58,010 nt of DNA from Cladosporium sp. IMV 00045. Taxonomy: Eukaryota > Ascomycota > Dothideomycetes > Cladosporiales > Cladosporiaceae. Position numbers and translations under genes: made by a program. A model generated the notes under the pieces. The model did not search any database. It had not been told where the DNA came from and saw only the letters and a program-made list of their open reading frames with translations. Shown piece by piece: positions 1-11,772 of this stretch. The DNA lies in NCBI GenBank assembly GCA_001931905.2, contig MSJI02000752.1:1-58010 (forward strand), read 5' to 3'. Numbering within the stretch: the stretch's first letter is position 1; each line of letters begins with the position of its first letter.

Positions 1-485
1 TCCGTCGCTGGTCGTTCTGCCTGGCCTCTGAATCGCGCCCCCGAGCGCCGCTTCGCTCTCGTGAGGGACTAGAAGCACAACGCTTCGGCATGTTGGCCCG
101 CACGCTGTCGAGATGAGGGCAGGGGTCCGCATCCTTCACCCGCTCACCACCAATCCGCTAGCACCTTTCGCGGGTAGCATGTGTTGGTATGTGGGTGTAC
201 CTTATAACACACCCTTTGGCAGCCCCAAGGCGCAGGCTCATGCTGCTAAAAGCGATCAGACTCTCTAACGCCGGGCCCTTGCACACTTCATGCTTTGACT
301 CTCCCGCCGGCTACTCATCATCTCCATTCCAATATATCATAGCATCCGACCCTTCGTCTGTCGAGTCTTGCTCTGGTCTAGTCATCCCTCGTAAGACATC
401 ACCTCATCGTCTGCCCTCATCATCATCGTCCTTCTCTTCCACCAACACTCAACATCATACCACATCAGCTTGCATTATATGTGCC
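1..485. other. 5' flank of the zinc-finger gene, no gene seen
   Basis: No coding region is supported here. The last 80 bases before the start codon at 486 are rich in C, T and CAT triplets, as in many fungal promoters and 5' leaders. An open frame runs from 189 into the gene, but its first 99 codons look like untranslated leader, and the ATG at 486 sits in a strong GCCATGG context. Confidence 0.5.
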
Positions 486-1848
486 ATGGACTCACCAATC
501 CGCCAGGCATCGCCGGATCACTTCCGTTCGCGAACAGACAGCAGCTTGTCGGTTCACTCAACATCCATCTACCCAGGTATTCGTAAACGAAGCTCATCGC
601 CCTCGTACTTCTCGGCTGCGCAGACGGCACGAATCCAACAAGCCTTTCAACCATATTCGACTCCAGACTTCGCTCCCAACTCGCTCGTCCCTGCTGGTCT
701 TCAGTGGATCACTCCTCAACAATCGCCGCAACCGCATCTGTTCCCAGACTCGACCTCATCTGAACCTAACCCCCAGTGGACCGTACCGACGCCGCCCAGA
801 TCAGACTCTGGAGTACCACCCGTCACCAACAAGGACTCCGGTATCGTATCCACCCAGGACAACGACTTTGGACAAGCCTCCAACAACGTCGAAATGAGGT
901 ATGTCCTTCATGATCGATCAGCCGGGATGATGACTTCAAGTTACTGACGGTTGACAGTTCGCTCGGTTTCCTCCTGCCTTCGCAATATGGCAGCAACCTG
1001 TACGAATCTGAGTCCAACAGTGAGTGACTCCATTTCAAGACTTAATTTCAATCGCTAACATTCCCAGACGTTGGCACAGAACACAGCTTCCCGCCAATGC
1101 GATCAGCCCCAGCGAGTGGACCACCAGCATTTAGCCAGACGATCTCATCGAGCCCTGCGCTCTACCAGAGCCGTCCAGCCCCAGCACAGTCCAGCAGTCG
1201 ACGATCTGACGCTCCCTTGAACGGCGGCGGCGAGTCAAACTACAACTCTGGCTACCGCCGCATCAGCAGCCCCTATGGATCGACTCCAGCATCTGAGTAC
1301 TCCATGGGATCCTCCCAGACGATTCCCCCAATCAGCGGTCTCACTGCTCTTTCATCTCCGCCTCTCGGTCACAGCTCGTCCGGCGCTATGGGCCAATACA
1401 GCCAGAGCATCCCTAGGTAAGCAGATCAGCGGATCTCTGCAGAATCTGACTAACGCATTCTAGATCGCAACACCCATACGACTCGAGCATGTACAGCCAG
1501 CCTCCAACCAGCGCACCGCCGGCGAGCCAAATGTATGCTTCTAACTACCCGACTCCTATGATGGGTAGCGGTGCCAGCGACATGGTGCCCAAGCCCATGG
1601 CAGGCGGCGACGCCGCGATGAGAGTTCTGAACCAAAGGCCGAAGCCCCAGTGCTGGGAGCATGGCTGCAACGGACGCCCGTTCTCAACTTTCAGCAACTT
1701 GCTCAGGCACCAACGCGAGAAGTCTGGAACCGCGTCCAAGTCCAGCTGCCCTAGGTGCGGTGCGGAGTTCACACGTACGACAGCCCGCAATGGCCATCTC
1801 GCACATGACAAGTGCACCAAGACTCGCCGCGACTCTGCTGAAAAGTAG
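486..1848 (+). CDS. C2H2-type zinc-finger protein, four exons
   Basis: Exons are 486-898, 958-1019, 1068-1416 and 1464-1848, giving 402 residues. All three introns are GT-AG, 47-59 nt long, and keep the frame. The first 330 residues are Ser/Pro/Gln-rich and disordered, with no fold I recognise. The C-terminal ~65 residues hold two zinc-finger-like units. The first begins CWEHGC and continues with a Phe-Ser-Asn-Leu-Leu-Arg-His helix. The second begins CPRCGAEF and continues to a His-Leu-Ala-His-Asp-Lys-Cys end. The layout, a long disordered N-terminus with terminal fingers, fits a fungal nuclear DNA-binding protein. The target is unknown. The finger spacing is not the strict TFIIIA pattern, so an atypical C2H2 or C2HC domain is possible. 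The start was chosen for its Kozak context. Confidence 0.8.
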
Positions 1849-4665
1849 TTTCGTGGCGGAATGAGGACCACAATTTTTCCTCAACGACGATCACGACCTA
1901 CCATTCGAATACACATGGCCAGCATCAAAGGGTCAAGTTCCTGCTATTAGGCAGGTCTAGGAATCTCGCTTGCAACGGGCGCGAGTTCCAACAAATTTTG
2001 AGACACGCATCGGCATCACCGACTGACTGATCTGCGCATATCACATGGCAATTGGAAAAAAAGAAGGGCAAAGGCAGGCCGTGAGACCTGCGCACTTGGC
2101 CGGCGGTGCACTCGCCTACCTGAACCACCGGCTGTCTCAAAAGCCAGAAATCGAGACGCCAAACTTCAAATTTGCCCGGTGTTGTCGCGCGCAGAAAGTG
2201 ACAGGTACGATGGGGTCGCGTAGCGCAGACCGCCCCCTTCTGGACGAGATCCACCCAGCACTCTGCCCATGGGCCACTTCTGCGCGCGAGACGACATCCG
2301 ACGGCCTTCGGGCTTTCCTGGTTGCCCGCTACCCAGAAACGTCGCCGCTGCGAAGAGTGGTCAGGGTCGATTTTTGACAGCCAAGAGGTGAAGCTTGAGG
2401 TCTCGGTGCCTCCGACACCAACACGCCTTAGGGCTTGCCGGGCGAGGCCCCGCGCCAACTCAAAATCCGATCACCCAACTACTGTACTGTAGAGATAGGC
2501 TTGATGCTCAGGCAAATCTGTAGCTAAAATAAAATTTACGCTTTTCGACAAGTAACGTTCACAACGGTGCTGCTTTTCTCTGCCGTCGTCTTCGCGGCAC
2601 GGAGAATGCCATCTTTACTTTGCCCATCGTCATTTCAATGTGAGCGGTCTTCCCTCGCTCGGCTTCTTACCGAGCTGTTCGTCGTAAAGTATCTCGGGTA
2701 TAAGCAGCGAAGCCGATCTTTGTCTTCAAGCCCGCGGCGCTGTCACGCCTCATTGCTGCAGCCGGCCTTGCAGGGGTGTGCAGACCGGTCAGCATCTGCG
2801 GCTGGTTATCTGGTCAGGGACCACGCCGCAGCGTAAGATCGGATTCGAATTGCGCCGCCGGGGGCACGCACGAGACAGCGCACGCGCGAGCGCGCTTCTC
2901 ATCTCGCGCGCCTAAAGCGGCTGACGCCGTGATCGGCAGGGCTCGCACTTTGGAAATGCTCATTGGCTCACTCGCTTCCTCGAACGTTGAAGCTAACTCG
3001 GCACCGCTGCTGCGGGAGCGTTATGGACCGGTGTTGCTTGCTAGCCTTTTTGCTCCTGCTCCTTCTCGCCGTTTGCGGGAGAAGCCAGATTCGCACACGC
3101 GGGCAGCAATTTGGTTAGATCTGCACTCTTCGCCATCATCAAGGTACCCACATCCTTCTCGTGGGCCGGAAAGTACCGTGAGCGGGTCCTTCAAGATATT
3201 TTCCTTTTTTGCAGAAGTTGAGTTGTCGTCTGTTAGGAACTAGCAGGCTAACGTAGTTTGGTCGTTTCTGCGACCGCTTCGCTTTCGCCTACCATGCACT
3301 CTGCAGGCTAGGCGACACCGGTCACAAGCGGTAGCCTATGAGCAATCTATCTCAACTAGATCACACGCGATTGGTGCCCGAGCGGGGATTTCTGTTTCGT
3401 CAACCCGCGATAGGAAACCAACGCGCACTTTTATTCGACTGGCCCTTCACCGGAATCTGCCGCCACGCCCTTTACTGTGACGGGGCCGCGAAGGCTACTT
3501 TCCTATAGTCTCGTGGGGCGGGTGCGCGGCGGTCGTTTTGCATGATCTGCAGGTGGGATTTAAGGGAGACAGCGGCAGGACGCGTGCGCGGTCGGATGCT
3601 TCCTCTGAGCCACCCGCGCGCTCCATCTTCATCCTCTTCATCCTTTCAATCCCTCAGCCGTCGCGTGCCGGCACTAGCGGGGCTCCTCCTCTTCCTTTGA
3701 AGTTTGAAGGTTGAAGGTTGAAGGTTGGACACGAGATGGGGGGATGATCTTGATTCGAAGTCGTGCAGACGATTGCATGGTTATGATGGCGATGATGACA
3801 AGCAAAAGGTAGCGCTCGTCGGTTTTCTCGTTTCATCGTCCCTCGTGGTCTAGCATATGTCGGGCTTTCCAATACGCCGCGGGCCATTTCATGATCGATC
3901 ATCTTTAGCGCAGTCGTCTTCGCTTTGGTGGTGCTGTAATGCTCGTGCTTGTATTATTACGCTCGGCTGTGGCGTCAACCACAAAGGGACCGCTGCACTT
4001 GCGCCCTTCCACCGTGAATACGCCAGATGTCGGAGTCGGCGGCGTAACGAGATTCTCCGGCCTTGCTTACGCTGGGATGACTGCGGAGCGTTAAACGTTA
4101 TGTAAACTGGGCGAAGTTGCCATCTCTGGTGAGGCTGACGTTCGACCTTCAATCACGTGACTGAAACATGACTCGTAAAGGTATGACGAACTGAACTTCA
4201 CGTACTCTAGATACGTAACGGCTAAGGCCTCGAATACCATCGCAATGTTGTAAGCCATGATCTGTCTCTCCCTCTGAATATCCTGCAAAATGCTCGCATC
4301 TACCTGATATCAGCGAATGCCTGCTGAAAACAAATCGAAATTCCTCGCGTAGACACCGCAAACGCCCACAGACATAGCCACGATGTCACAGTCATTGACT
4401 CAACTATCCCGGACCCACCACTCCTATACGATTACAAGACCTTTGAGATTAGTCCAAAAGAGAAGAATAAGAAAAGAGAGATGAATTGAGAGTCGATCAA
4501 AAGTTCACTGCCTGTTCAAGCCGAAGTCTCAAAGAGCGTTCTAGCGATCTGGTGAGAGACGAAGAAGTACCTGAAAGAGTATCCCTGAACATTTTCAATA
4601 CTGCTGTACTCGGACAGTACAAAAACATTTGAGGGCCAGAAGAGTTCTGCGAGAGGGCCACAACA
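1849..4665. other. 2.8-kb gap without a supported gene
   Basis: Open frames here are short, overlap on both strands and show no recognisable protein. The region is GC-rich at 2.8-3.1 kb and 3.4-3.65 kb. It contains a short heptamer repeat (3697-3727) and probably the promoter and 5' leader of the GTPase gene. I see no tRNA or mobile-element signature. Confidence 0.5.
3697..3727. repeat. Short TTGAAGG heptamer tandem repeat
   Basis: About four head-to-tail copies of a 7-base unit (TTGAAGG, with the first copy TTGAAGT) lie in a gene-free stretch. This is an ordinary microsatellite-like tract with no evidence of function. Confidence 0.7.
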
Positions 4666-7275
4666 ATGGCATCCATCTTTACGTTCGAGCCCGACCCGCC
4701 GAGAGTGGCCTCTCCCTGGCAGGATGTGCAAATCGGAGACTCGGGGAGCCCTGCGACTGTGCCTGGAACGCCCAAAAATGGCAAAAGCAGTGGTCAGCAA
4801 ACGCCCTCAAGTGCTTCTGGCACCCCAAAGCAGGTGCTCCGCCTGCAAGCTGAGCCCCAAGAAGGACCCGTAGAGTACAAGCTTCACCTACTTCTACGGC
4901 CTAGGAGAAAGTTCAAGTCAACGACTACCTCGAACGCGGTCGGGGGGTCTAGACGTCCCAAGAAATCTGGCAACGCCCATGAAAGACTGGCACCAGAGCC
5001 CGCAATAGAAGTTGGCAGTTCTGTGACTTCAACGAGCCATACACGGCAGCTTCGTCTAGAGCAACTCACGACCCAGTTACTCTGGCGTCTACAACAATCT
5101 TCTCCGCACCATACGTCTTCTGCCACCAACATCATCCTTCCGTCACTGCCGGAGGCTCTTCCCGAATTGCAGGCACCACAACAACCAGCTAAACTCCTTC
5201 ACGGTCTGGAGGAAAGCCAGGGTGCGCTTTACGAAATTGGCGTCTCGGATGATGGAACCCTTGTGGGTCTGGCTGAAGACGAGATGGAGGAGAGTCTGAA
5301 CAACTTACGTGCCATGGCTGCTTGCTTGGGCTGCAAAGTCGAAGTCTTGCGCAATGAAGTTGTAGGCGAGTGCGAGTGGCTTGATGAGAACAAGCCTGGG
5401 TCTGCCCGATCCGGAAAGCTATTCGTTGCTGAAGCTCAAGTCACGCCTTGCTTGCAGGGTAAGAGTGCCACCAACGAAGATGAAAGTGAGGCATCGAACA
5501 CGAGAAAGCCTTCAACTGCCTCCCCAAAAGCCGCTCCCATGTCTACAGAGCAAATACGCATCACTCTCACAGGGCCAACAATGTCTGGCAAATCTACTTT
5601 ACTTGGGACGCTGACTACGTCCACTCTTGACAACGGACGTGGTAGCAGCCGATTGAGTATGCTCAAGCATCGACATGAGATCACATCGGGAGTCACCAGT
5701 TCTGTCACGCAGGAGCTGTTCGGCTATCAAGATTCTGGCAGTGATGTTGACGTGATCAACTACGCCACAGACAACATTGCTTCATGGATTGACGTACATG
5801 CTGCAGCTGCTGGTGGCCGTTTGGCATTCGTTTCCGACTCCGCTGGTCATCCTAGGTATCGGAGAACGACTGTGAGAGGCCTTGTAGGGTGGTCGCCGCA
5901 TTGGACTTTGCTTTGTGTCCCAGCAGATGACACAGAAGAATCGAACCCGAAGAGCGTTGGTGGCACCCCGCCACACAGTACAGCCCCAGTCGGAGTACCT
6001 GACCTTGACCTATCCGGGGCTCAACTTGACCTTTGCCTGAGGCTGGGGTTGCCTTTGGTCGTGATCATCACGAAAATGGACATGGCATCTCGCAATGGCC
6101 TCAAAGGAACATTGAGCAAAATACTTGACGCGCTAAAAGCCGCTGGACGCAAGCCTGCGATACTTCCAAATGCTCCAGGCACTGTGTCTGAGGAAGATCT
6201 TCAAGTCATCACCGGCGAAGCCATAGAGCAAGCCTACAATACTGCTGTTCCTCTGCTCAACGACCCCACGGCGACGGTTCCAATCGTTCTTACGAGCGCC
6301 CTACAAGGTTCTGGAATTCCAAGCCTTCACGCGCTTCTGCACGAGCTCCCGGTTCCTACTCCAGCTGAAGTAAACAGCCGCCCAGCATCTAGCGTCTTCC
6401 ATGTCGAAGACATATACACGAAGCCAGCTGATGTAGAAGGTGTAATCGTCTCAGGACGTCTACGAGCCGGTCAAATTGCAGTCGGCGACAGCTTGTTTGT
6501 TGGACCGTTCTCCACTTACAGCGAGTACGAAGACTCGGACGATTCGGACGAGCGTCCGGAGAGACGACATTCAAACCAACTACCTGCATCACGGTCATTT
6601 CCGGGTGCGCTGCGTGACCTCCACTTGAGCTCTACACGCTTTCAACTCCCAGGGCAAGAGTGGAAGAGAGTCAAGGTCACGAGCCTACGGAATCTTCGCT
6701 TGCCAGTGGCAGCTCTGCAAGCCGATCAAGTGGGCACACTCGCGATCGCATTTGAAGACGATGCTAAGCCAAGCGTGCCTTCCTACATCGCTACCGATTC
6801 TGCCAGGATCAGGAAAGGCATGGTACTCGCCGCGGCACAACCCGTGTCGACAAGGTCATTCGTGGCCAAGTTCTCCAGAGAAGATCTGACGTCTTTAGCC
6901 GTAGGCAACCACGTGGTTGCCTACATCGCCAGTGTACGGGCTTCTGCCAAGATCATATCGGCTCGTGAGCCCGAGGATCCAGAAAATACGAATGAAGAGG
7001 AGACTGGTGCTTCAAGCGCCGCGCAGGATCCCTTCGCATTCGATGGAGATGGAACTGACGGGGCGAGCGAGAAGATCAGCATTGCAGGGAGCGCGACTGC
7101 GAAGAGCTTGCTCGTCACACTGAGATTTGATTCATCGAAGGAATTCGTCATGGTTGACGACCAAGTACTGATCATGCCTGGTGGCGGGCCAGGCCTACTG
7201 GGTGGTCAAGAGAGGGGACAGAAGGGCGTGGCAGCTCTCGATGGCTTCGTTGGCAGGGTCGTCGAGGTTCAGTAA
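4666..7275 (+). CDS. GTPBP1/GTPBP2-type translational GTPase
   Basis: An intronless 869-residue protein. The GTPase signature is complete. The P-loop GPTMSGKST is at residues 303-311, the G3 motif DSAGH is at 391-395, and the G4 motif TKMD is at 469-472. TKxD in place of NKxD is usual in the GTPBP1/2 branch of the EF-Tu family. The first 300 residues are less ordered. After the G domain come beta-barrel-like segments (domains 2 and 3, about 570-860), interrupted by an acidic Asp/Ser stretch near residues 623-640. The animal relatives act in ribosome rescue and exosome-linked mRNA decay. A similar cytoplasmic role here is an inference. The start has A at -3 and there is no upstream in-frame alternative of note. 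Confidence 0.87.
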   Translation: MASIFTFEPDPPRVASPWQDVQIGDSGSPATVPGTPKNGKSSGQQTPSSASGTPKQVLRLQAEPQEGPVEYKLHLLLRPRRKFKSTTTSNAVGGSRRPKKSGNAHERLAPEPAIEVGSSVTSTSHTRQLRLEQLTTQLLWRLQQSSPHHTSSATNIILPSLPEALPELQAPQQPAKLLHGLEESQGALYEIGVSDDGTLVGLAEDEMEESLNNLRAMAACLGCKVEVLRNEVVGECEWLDENKPGSARSGKLFVAEAQVTPCLQGKSATNEDESEASNTRKPSTASPKAAPMSTEQIRITLTGPTMSGKSTLLGTLTTSTLDNGRGSSRLSMLKHRHEITSGVTSSVTQELFGYQDSGSDVDVINYATDNIASWIDVHAAAAGGRLAFVSDSAGHPRYRRTTVRGLVGWSPHWTLLCVPADDTEESNPKSVGGTPPHSTAPVGVPDLDLSGAQLDLCLRLGLPLVVIITKMDMASRNGLKGTLSKILDALKAAGRKPAILPNAPGTVSEEDLQVITGEAIEQAYNTAVPLLNDPTATVPIVLTSALQGSGIPSLHALLHELPVPTPAEVNSRPASSVFHVEDIYTKPADVEGVIVSGRLRAGQIAVGDSLFVGPFSTYSEYEDSDDSDERPERRHSNQLPASRSFPGALRDLHLSSTRFQLPGQEWKRVKVTSLRNLRLPVAALQADQVGTLAIAFEDDAKPSVPSYIATDSARIRKGMVLAAAQPVSTRSFVAKFSREDLTSLAVGNHVVAYIASVRASAKIISAREPEDPENTNEEETGASSAAQDPFAFDGDGTDGASEKISIAGSATAKSLLVTLRFDSSKEFVMVDDQVLIMPGGGPGLLGGQERGQKGVAALDGFVGRVVEVQ

Positions 7276-8560
7276 TATCTCAATGTTTCTCTTGAGAAAC
7301 TACCTCTATACTATCGAAAACTCCATTTATATCTTCCAATACACGATAGAACCTCACCAACGCCATACAAATCACCGTGCCAAGTCCGACGAGAACACGC
7401 GTATTGTCTCCTGTGCTTCCAGTCCAAATTGTACATCTTCACATCGCTTCGCATGGACACATTTTAACACATCGTACCATCAATCCAAACACCCCGCCGT
7501 ACCCTAGAATACCTAAGGTACCATTCGTCTAACCAACAACAAATTTCACCACCCAAAATACCACACCCCCCAGCATCGGACCAGCTCCCCGACCCCACAT
7601 CCCGCAAGTCTCGAACCTCACTCCGCTCCGCGGATCCAGGAAGCCCCGTTCGCTCTGACGATATTAAACAGTTCGCCTGCTCTAAGCGACATCATGCCAA
7701 ATTTATCGGGCTCGCTTCCGGGGGAGCAAACGCGGCGAGAGATTTTCCAAACCTACAGAACCACTCAGTAGTGCCAATCTGCATCTGCCGCGACCGCAAA
7801 CTCCCCTTCCTCCCCCCTGCTCCGATGGCGCTTTCGCGTGCGCACGTGGTGGGTTTCTTGGAATGGCTGCGGGAACCTTTGGAACTAATGCGTGTAGGCG
7901 AGAGAGTGGAGAAGGAAAGCGCTCACGACCGGGAACATGGGCAGGGGAGGGGAGGGTGTTGACTCGCGTGGTGGGCAGGCATTATTTGTTCGTTATTATT
8001 GATGATTTGTGTGTTCTTGTGTGCTTGTGTGAGGTCTGCCATGGCGTGTGGGCGTGTGGCGGGGGGCCTTGGCTGATGTTGGTGTTGATGTCGGTGAAGA
8101 TGCCGATAGGCGATGGGGTTCTTCCGTTTTGTTCATGTTTTTGGGTACTGGTTCGTGTTGGCTTAGGCGAGGGCGCAGAGGATTTGTTTGGTCCATCGGT
8201 GAGGATGCGAGTGATTGGTTTGGCTGAGGTTACATGCTTTGCTTGACGTTTACGACACGCATGTAAGATTTCGTGCAGACAGCGTAGCATCAGAATTATT
8301 TTGTGGAGGTTTAGTGCTTAGTGAGAGGCTGTATCATTGCGCGTTGTCTCCAACATGGTTCTAATCATGGTCACTTTGTTGCAGCAGTCAGACAGGAGGC
8401 GCGTCTCTTTGATACATGGAATTCGTTTGGCTATCTGAATTGATGGCACACTAGAGGTCGGAACGTTCTAACGATCAATGATGCTGCAGGGTAATCTCAT
8501 AGGCTAGACGCGTAACAGAGCTCCAAAAGCGTATGCAGTAGCATGTTGATACAGCACAGC
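7276..8560. other. Convergent 3' flanks, no gene seen
   Basis: This 1.3-kb stretch lies between the 3' ends of the GTPase gene (+) and the bromodomain gene (-). It has an A/C-rich first part and a strongly G/T-rich part at 7.85-8.25 kb. The open frames there reflect skewed composition and resemble no known protein. It probably contains the two 3' untranslated regions. Confidence 0.5.
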
Positions 8561-11179
8561 TCAAGACAACCGTATGTCCCAGTCGTCAGCGTATGTGGAA
8601 TTAGCGAGCTGAACTTTTCGGCTTTCCGTCCTCTGCTTTTCGTGCTCAATGGAAGCAATTCGCTGTTGCCCCGTAGCTTTCTGTGCCGTTGCCAGACGGC
8701 CAAGATCACTATCGTCGAGGTCTTTGGTGACAGACGCAACAAGTTGAGCCTCGAGCTCAAGCAATGCACGTCGTCTCGTAGCGTCCAAATCATGTGTCAG
8801 TTGCTGCGTTTGTTCAATCCGAGCCTTCTTCGCGGTGCGGTCGGAAGCCTGCTTCTCTAGTTCTGCCGCTTTGCGTTTCTGTTGAAGCGACTCCTCTCTG
8901 CGCGCCTTTTCGGCCAAATATCGTACACTGTGACCCTTCGCGACACCAGTGTTTGCATCTGGGATCACAGGTGGGGCTGTGAAGAACAATACACGACCCA
9001 TCTCGTCACGTTGAAAGCGTTCGCGTATCTCGTAAGGAATAGAGAGATTGGCTTGATCTGGAAGGATGTAGGCCTCTATTGCCGGAGGATCACGGTAGGA
9101 ACCGCTTGCTGTTGGAGGACGAGGTGCATAACTTGATGGCGTTTGCTGGACACCTGGCTGGGCGTGTTGAGAAGTGTAGGACGACGGGTTCTGCTTGAGC
9201 TGGGGTCTGGCGGATGCTTGCTGTGGGGTCGAAGGTGGGAAGTTGGGCTGTACTGAAGGTGGGCGGACCGGCGCTGGTGAGGCCGAAGTAGGTTGATTAT
9301 AAGCCTGTGGGTGTGCAGCACTAAAGGATGGCCTCGCACTTGTTGAAGGCTGTCTCGGTGTTGGCTGCGGTTGAGGCACAGGCGATGGCTGGTACGTCTG
9401 TGCAGGTTGGGAAACCTGCCTAGGCGGAGGCGTAGGCATCTTAGCAGGTGGAGGTGTGGGTTCTGGTGGAGGAGAGTCTTTCTCGCCTCTTGGGCGTTTG
9501 TGGACAGCACCGATCTTGGGTGGTGCCCCTTCTGCGCCCCATGTAGGCTTTGGCATCTCATCTGACTCGGTCTGCTCGTCCTTGAGGAGATAGGCGATCG
9601 GTGATGGGAACTTCTTCATTTTCTTCGGTTGATCGAACAGATCCATCTCGTAGTCTCGATCGCGAACCTCGTCTGGCAAACAGCTTGCCCATGTCTTGAT
9701 CTTGTTGAAAAGATGCCTTTCCTCGTTGTATCTGGCTTCGCACACATAGATCTCGATGTCAGGAGACAGACCGCGCGGTCGACCTTTGAAGAAGCGTGTC
9801 GTGAACATGACAAAGCATCTCCCCTCGACTTCATCGATAGAATGATCCCTGTAGCGCCCAGTCTTGACCACCTCATTGGCGAGGAAGTGTTTATCAAATC
9901 TGTGGACAGTCTGCTCAGGTCTGTAGTACCAGCAAACGTTCACCATCGAGTTTCCGGCCTGGTCGCCGTATGTCCGGTAGATTTGAGCCGGAATCGGTTT
10001 GGTGAGATCATTTGCATTGCGGATGTGAACCCAATCTCCTACTTTGTAAAGTTCACCATTGTGCAAGATGCCATCCGGTATGGGGATCTTGCCTTCCTCG
10101 TCCGCAAAATCGTTGTCAGATTTGGCCTTTTCGGTGTCGTATAGGCGGCCTGCCTCGATTTGGAGAGCAACAGCGTGTTTGAAGATTTCAGAGTCATCGG
10201 TGTTGTACTCTTTGGCGTTGTTGAACATCAAATTGACGTCCGCCATGAACTCCTCGAGCGATTTGTACTTCTTGCGCTTAACCTTGCGCTTCAGTAAGTC
10301 GTAGGCCATAGGGTTCTTGATTTCCATGTAGTATTCCGGCATTGTGAGTCTGTCGGGAAGGCGATCGAAATCCCTGATCATAAGCTGACCACTGCTGCTT
10401 TTGGGTTTCCGAATTCCTCTGAGAACGGACAGAATGCGGGCCTCCATTGGTGTCAAGAGCTTTGGTGGGCGGCCGCGCGCCTTCTTGCCATCGTCGTCGC
10501 CCAATGTGTCTCGCCTGGCGCCACCAGAAGCGCCTCGTGCTCCTCTGCGCTTCTTCTTTCCGCCTTCGTCGTCCTCGTCATCCTCATCTTCTTCGCCTTC
10601 ATCGTCAGATTCCTCTTCCTCTTCATCTGCCTCCTCCGCGGGCGGGTCCTCGTATGTGGGAATTTCGCCGAGATCCGGCAACACAGAATCTTCTTTGGTG
10701 ATCACGCCATCTTCAGCAAGCTTTTGCAATTGCTTCTCGATTTCGCCTTTGACGACTAAAGCATCCTGGAAAGCGCCGCTGTCTGGTCGGTTGAAGACTT
10801 GGGCATTGTAGGGAATGAGTGCAAAGTCGCGTACGAACTCGCGAATGCTCTGGTATGCATGTGTATTGATTTTCTTCTTGATTGTCGACAATGCCACGGG
10901 CTCCTTGATTGTTTCGTAGTACTCGGGAATGACGCGCTTGTTGACCAGACGGTGGAATAGCTTGGACGGATCGAAGTCGCTGTTTTGCGATTAGCGCATG
11001 ACTACATACGTACATATCAGACGGACTCACTCCTCGGTTCTGTAATCGTAGATGTGGTTCAACACCTTCTGCATGCCTTCCCATTGCGCCTCGGGTAGCT
11101 GGGAGCCATCATTTTGCGCCGCCTCGGTCGAGGGTACAGGCGTTGTGCTTGGGCTCTTGTCGCGCTTCTTAGAGACCAT
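8561..11179 (-). CDS. RSC1/RSC2-type chromatin remodeller subunit (bromodomains + BAH)
   Basis: Two exons, 11031-11179 and 8561-10979, are joined over a 51-nt GT-AG intron and give 855 residues. Bromodomain 1 lies at about 40-125 (the intron falls at its start). An acidic Glu/Asp tract and a basic stretch follow. An AT-hook core RGRPPK is near 217-222, bromodomain 2 is at about 230-325, and a BAH domain spans about 358-480. The C-terminal half is Pro/Gln-rich, then turns into charged helix. This order (bromo, AT-hook, bromo, BAH) is that of yeast Rsc1/Rsc2. Those proteins target the RSC ATP-dependent remodeller to acetylated nucleosomes at promoters. The gene shares a 593-bp intergenic region with the divergent OTU1-type gene. 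Family assignment is firm; choosing between Rsc1 and Rsc2 is not meaningful because filamentous fungi usually keep one copy. Confidence 0.93.
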
Positions 11180-11772
11180 AATCGCGACCCAGCTCAGCGT
11201 ATGCGCGCTCGCAATGCGACTCTGCGAATCGAGTTGTTATAATCTTCAGGCAGAGACAGATGTGAAGCGATTCAGACGCGCGCCTGGCGTTGAAGTGAAG
11301 CTCCCGAGCCCTTGCCTCGCTAAAACCACGCTAGCGCTTCGTCCCGCCGAGCCTCTTTCCTGCCGCTGCCGTCCACCACCGCAAGTGGATCCAACGCTGC
11401 TCGATGCGGTCATCAGCATTCACTTGAAGCGACACTTGTGCTGTGGTTGTGTGTATCAGTCCTCACTCGAGACTGCAATCCTAACTCTTTAGTATACCTC
11501 AAGAAACGTCAGATCTTGAGGGGCTTTTAAAACCGTCCAATACAGAAGTCTTTGGACGTTTCACGACCAAGTTCTCCGTCAGCACGCGAGCTGGTACGAC
11601 TGGTTTACTCAGGACTCATCTTCCTCGGCTACGATCAAAACCCATGCAGAGCTGCTAGCGAGCAACTTTTCCATACACTTCTACGGCATTCTCGGGTTCC
11701 TTCTTGGGATTTTCTACCATTTCAACACCGAAACCAGACAATCCGGACAATCTAGCACCCTTCAACTTCACC
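11180..11772. promoter_or_regulatory. Divergent promoter between RSC1-type and OTU1-type genes
   Basis: 593 bases separate the two start codons, which point away from each other, so both promoters must lie here. I see no clear TATA box. An in-frame ATG at 11704, 23 codons upstream of the OTU1 start, lies in leader-like sequence and is probably not used. Confidence 0.55.
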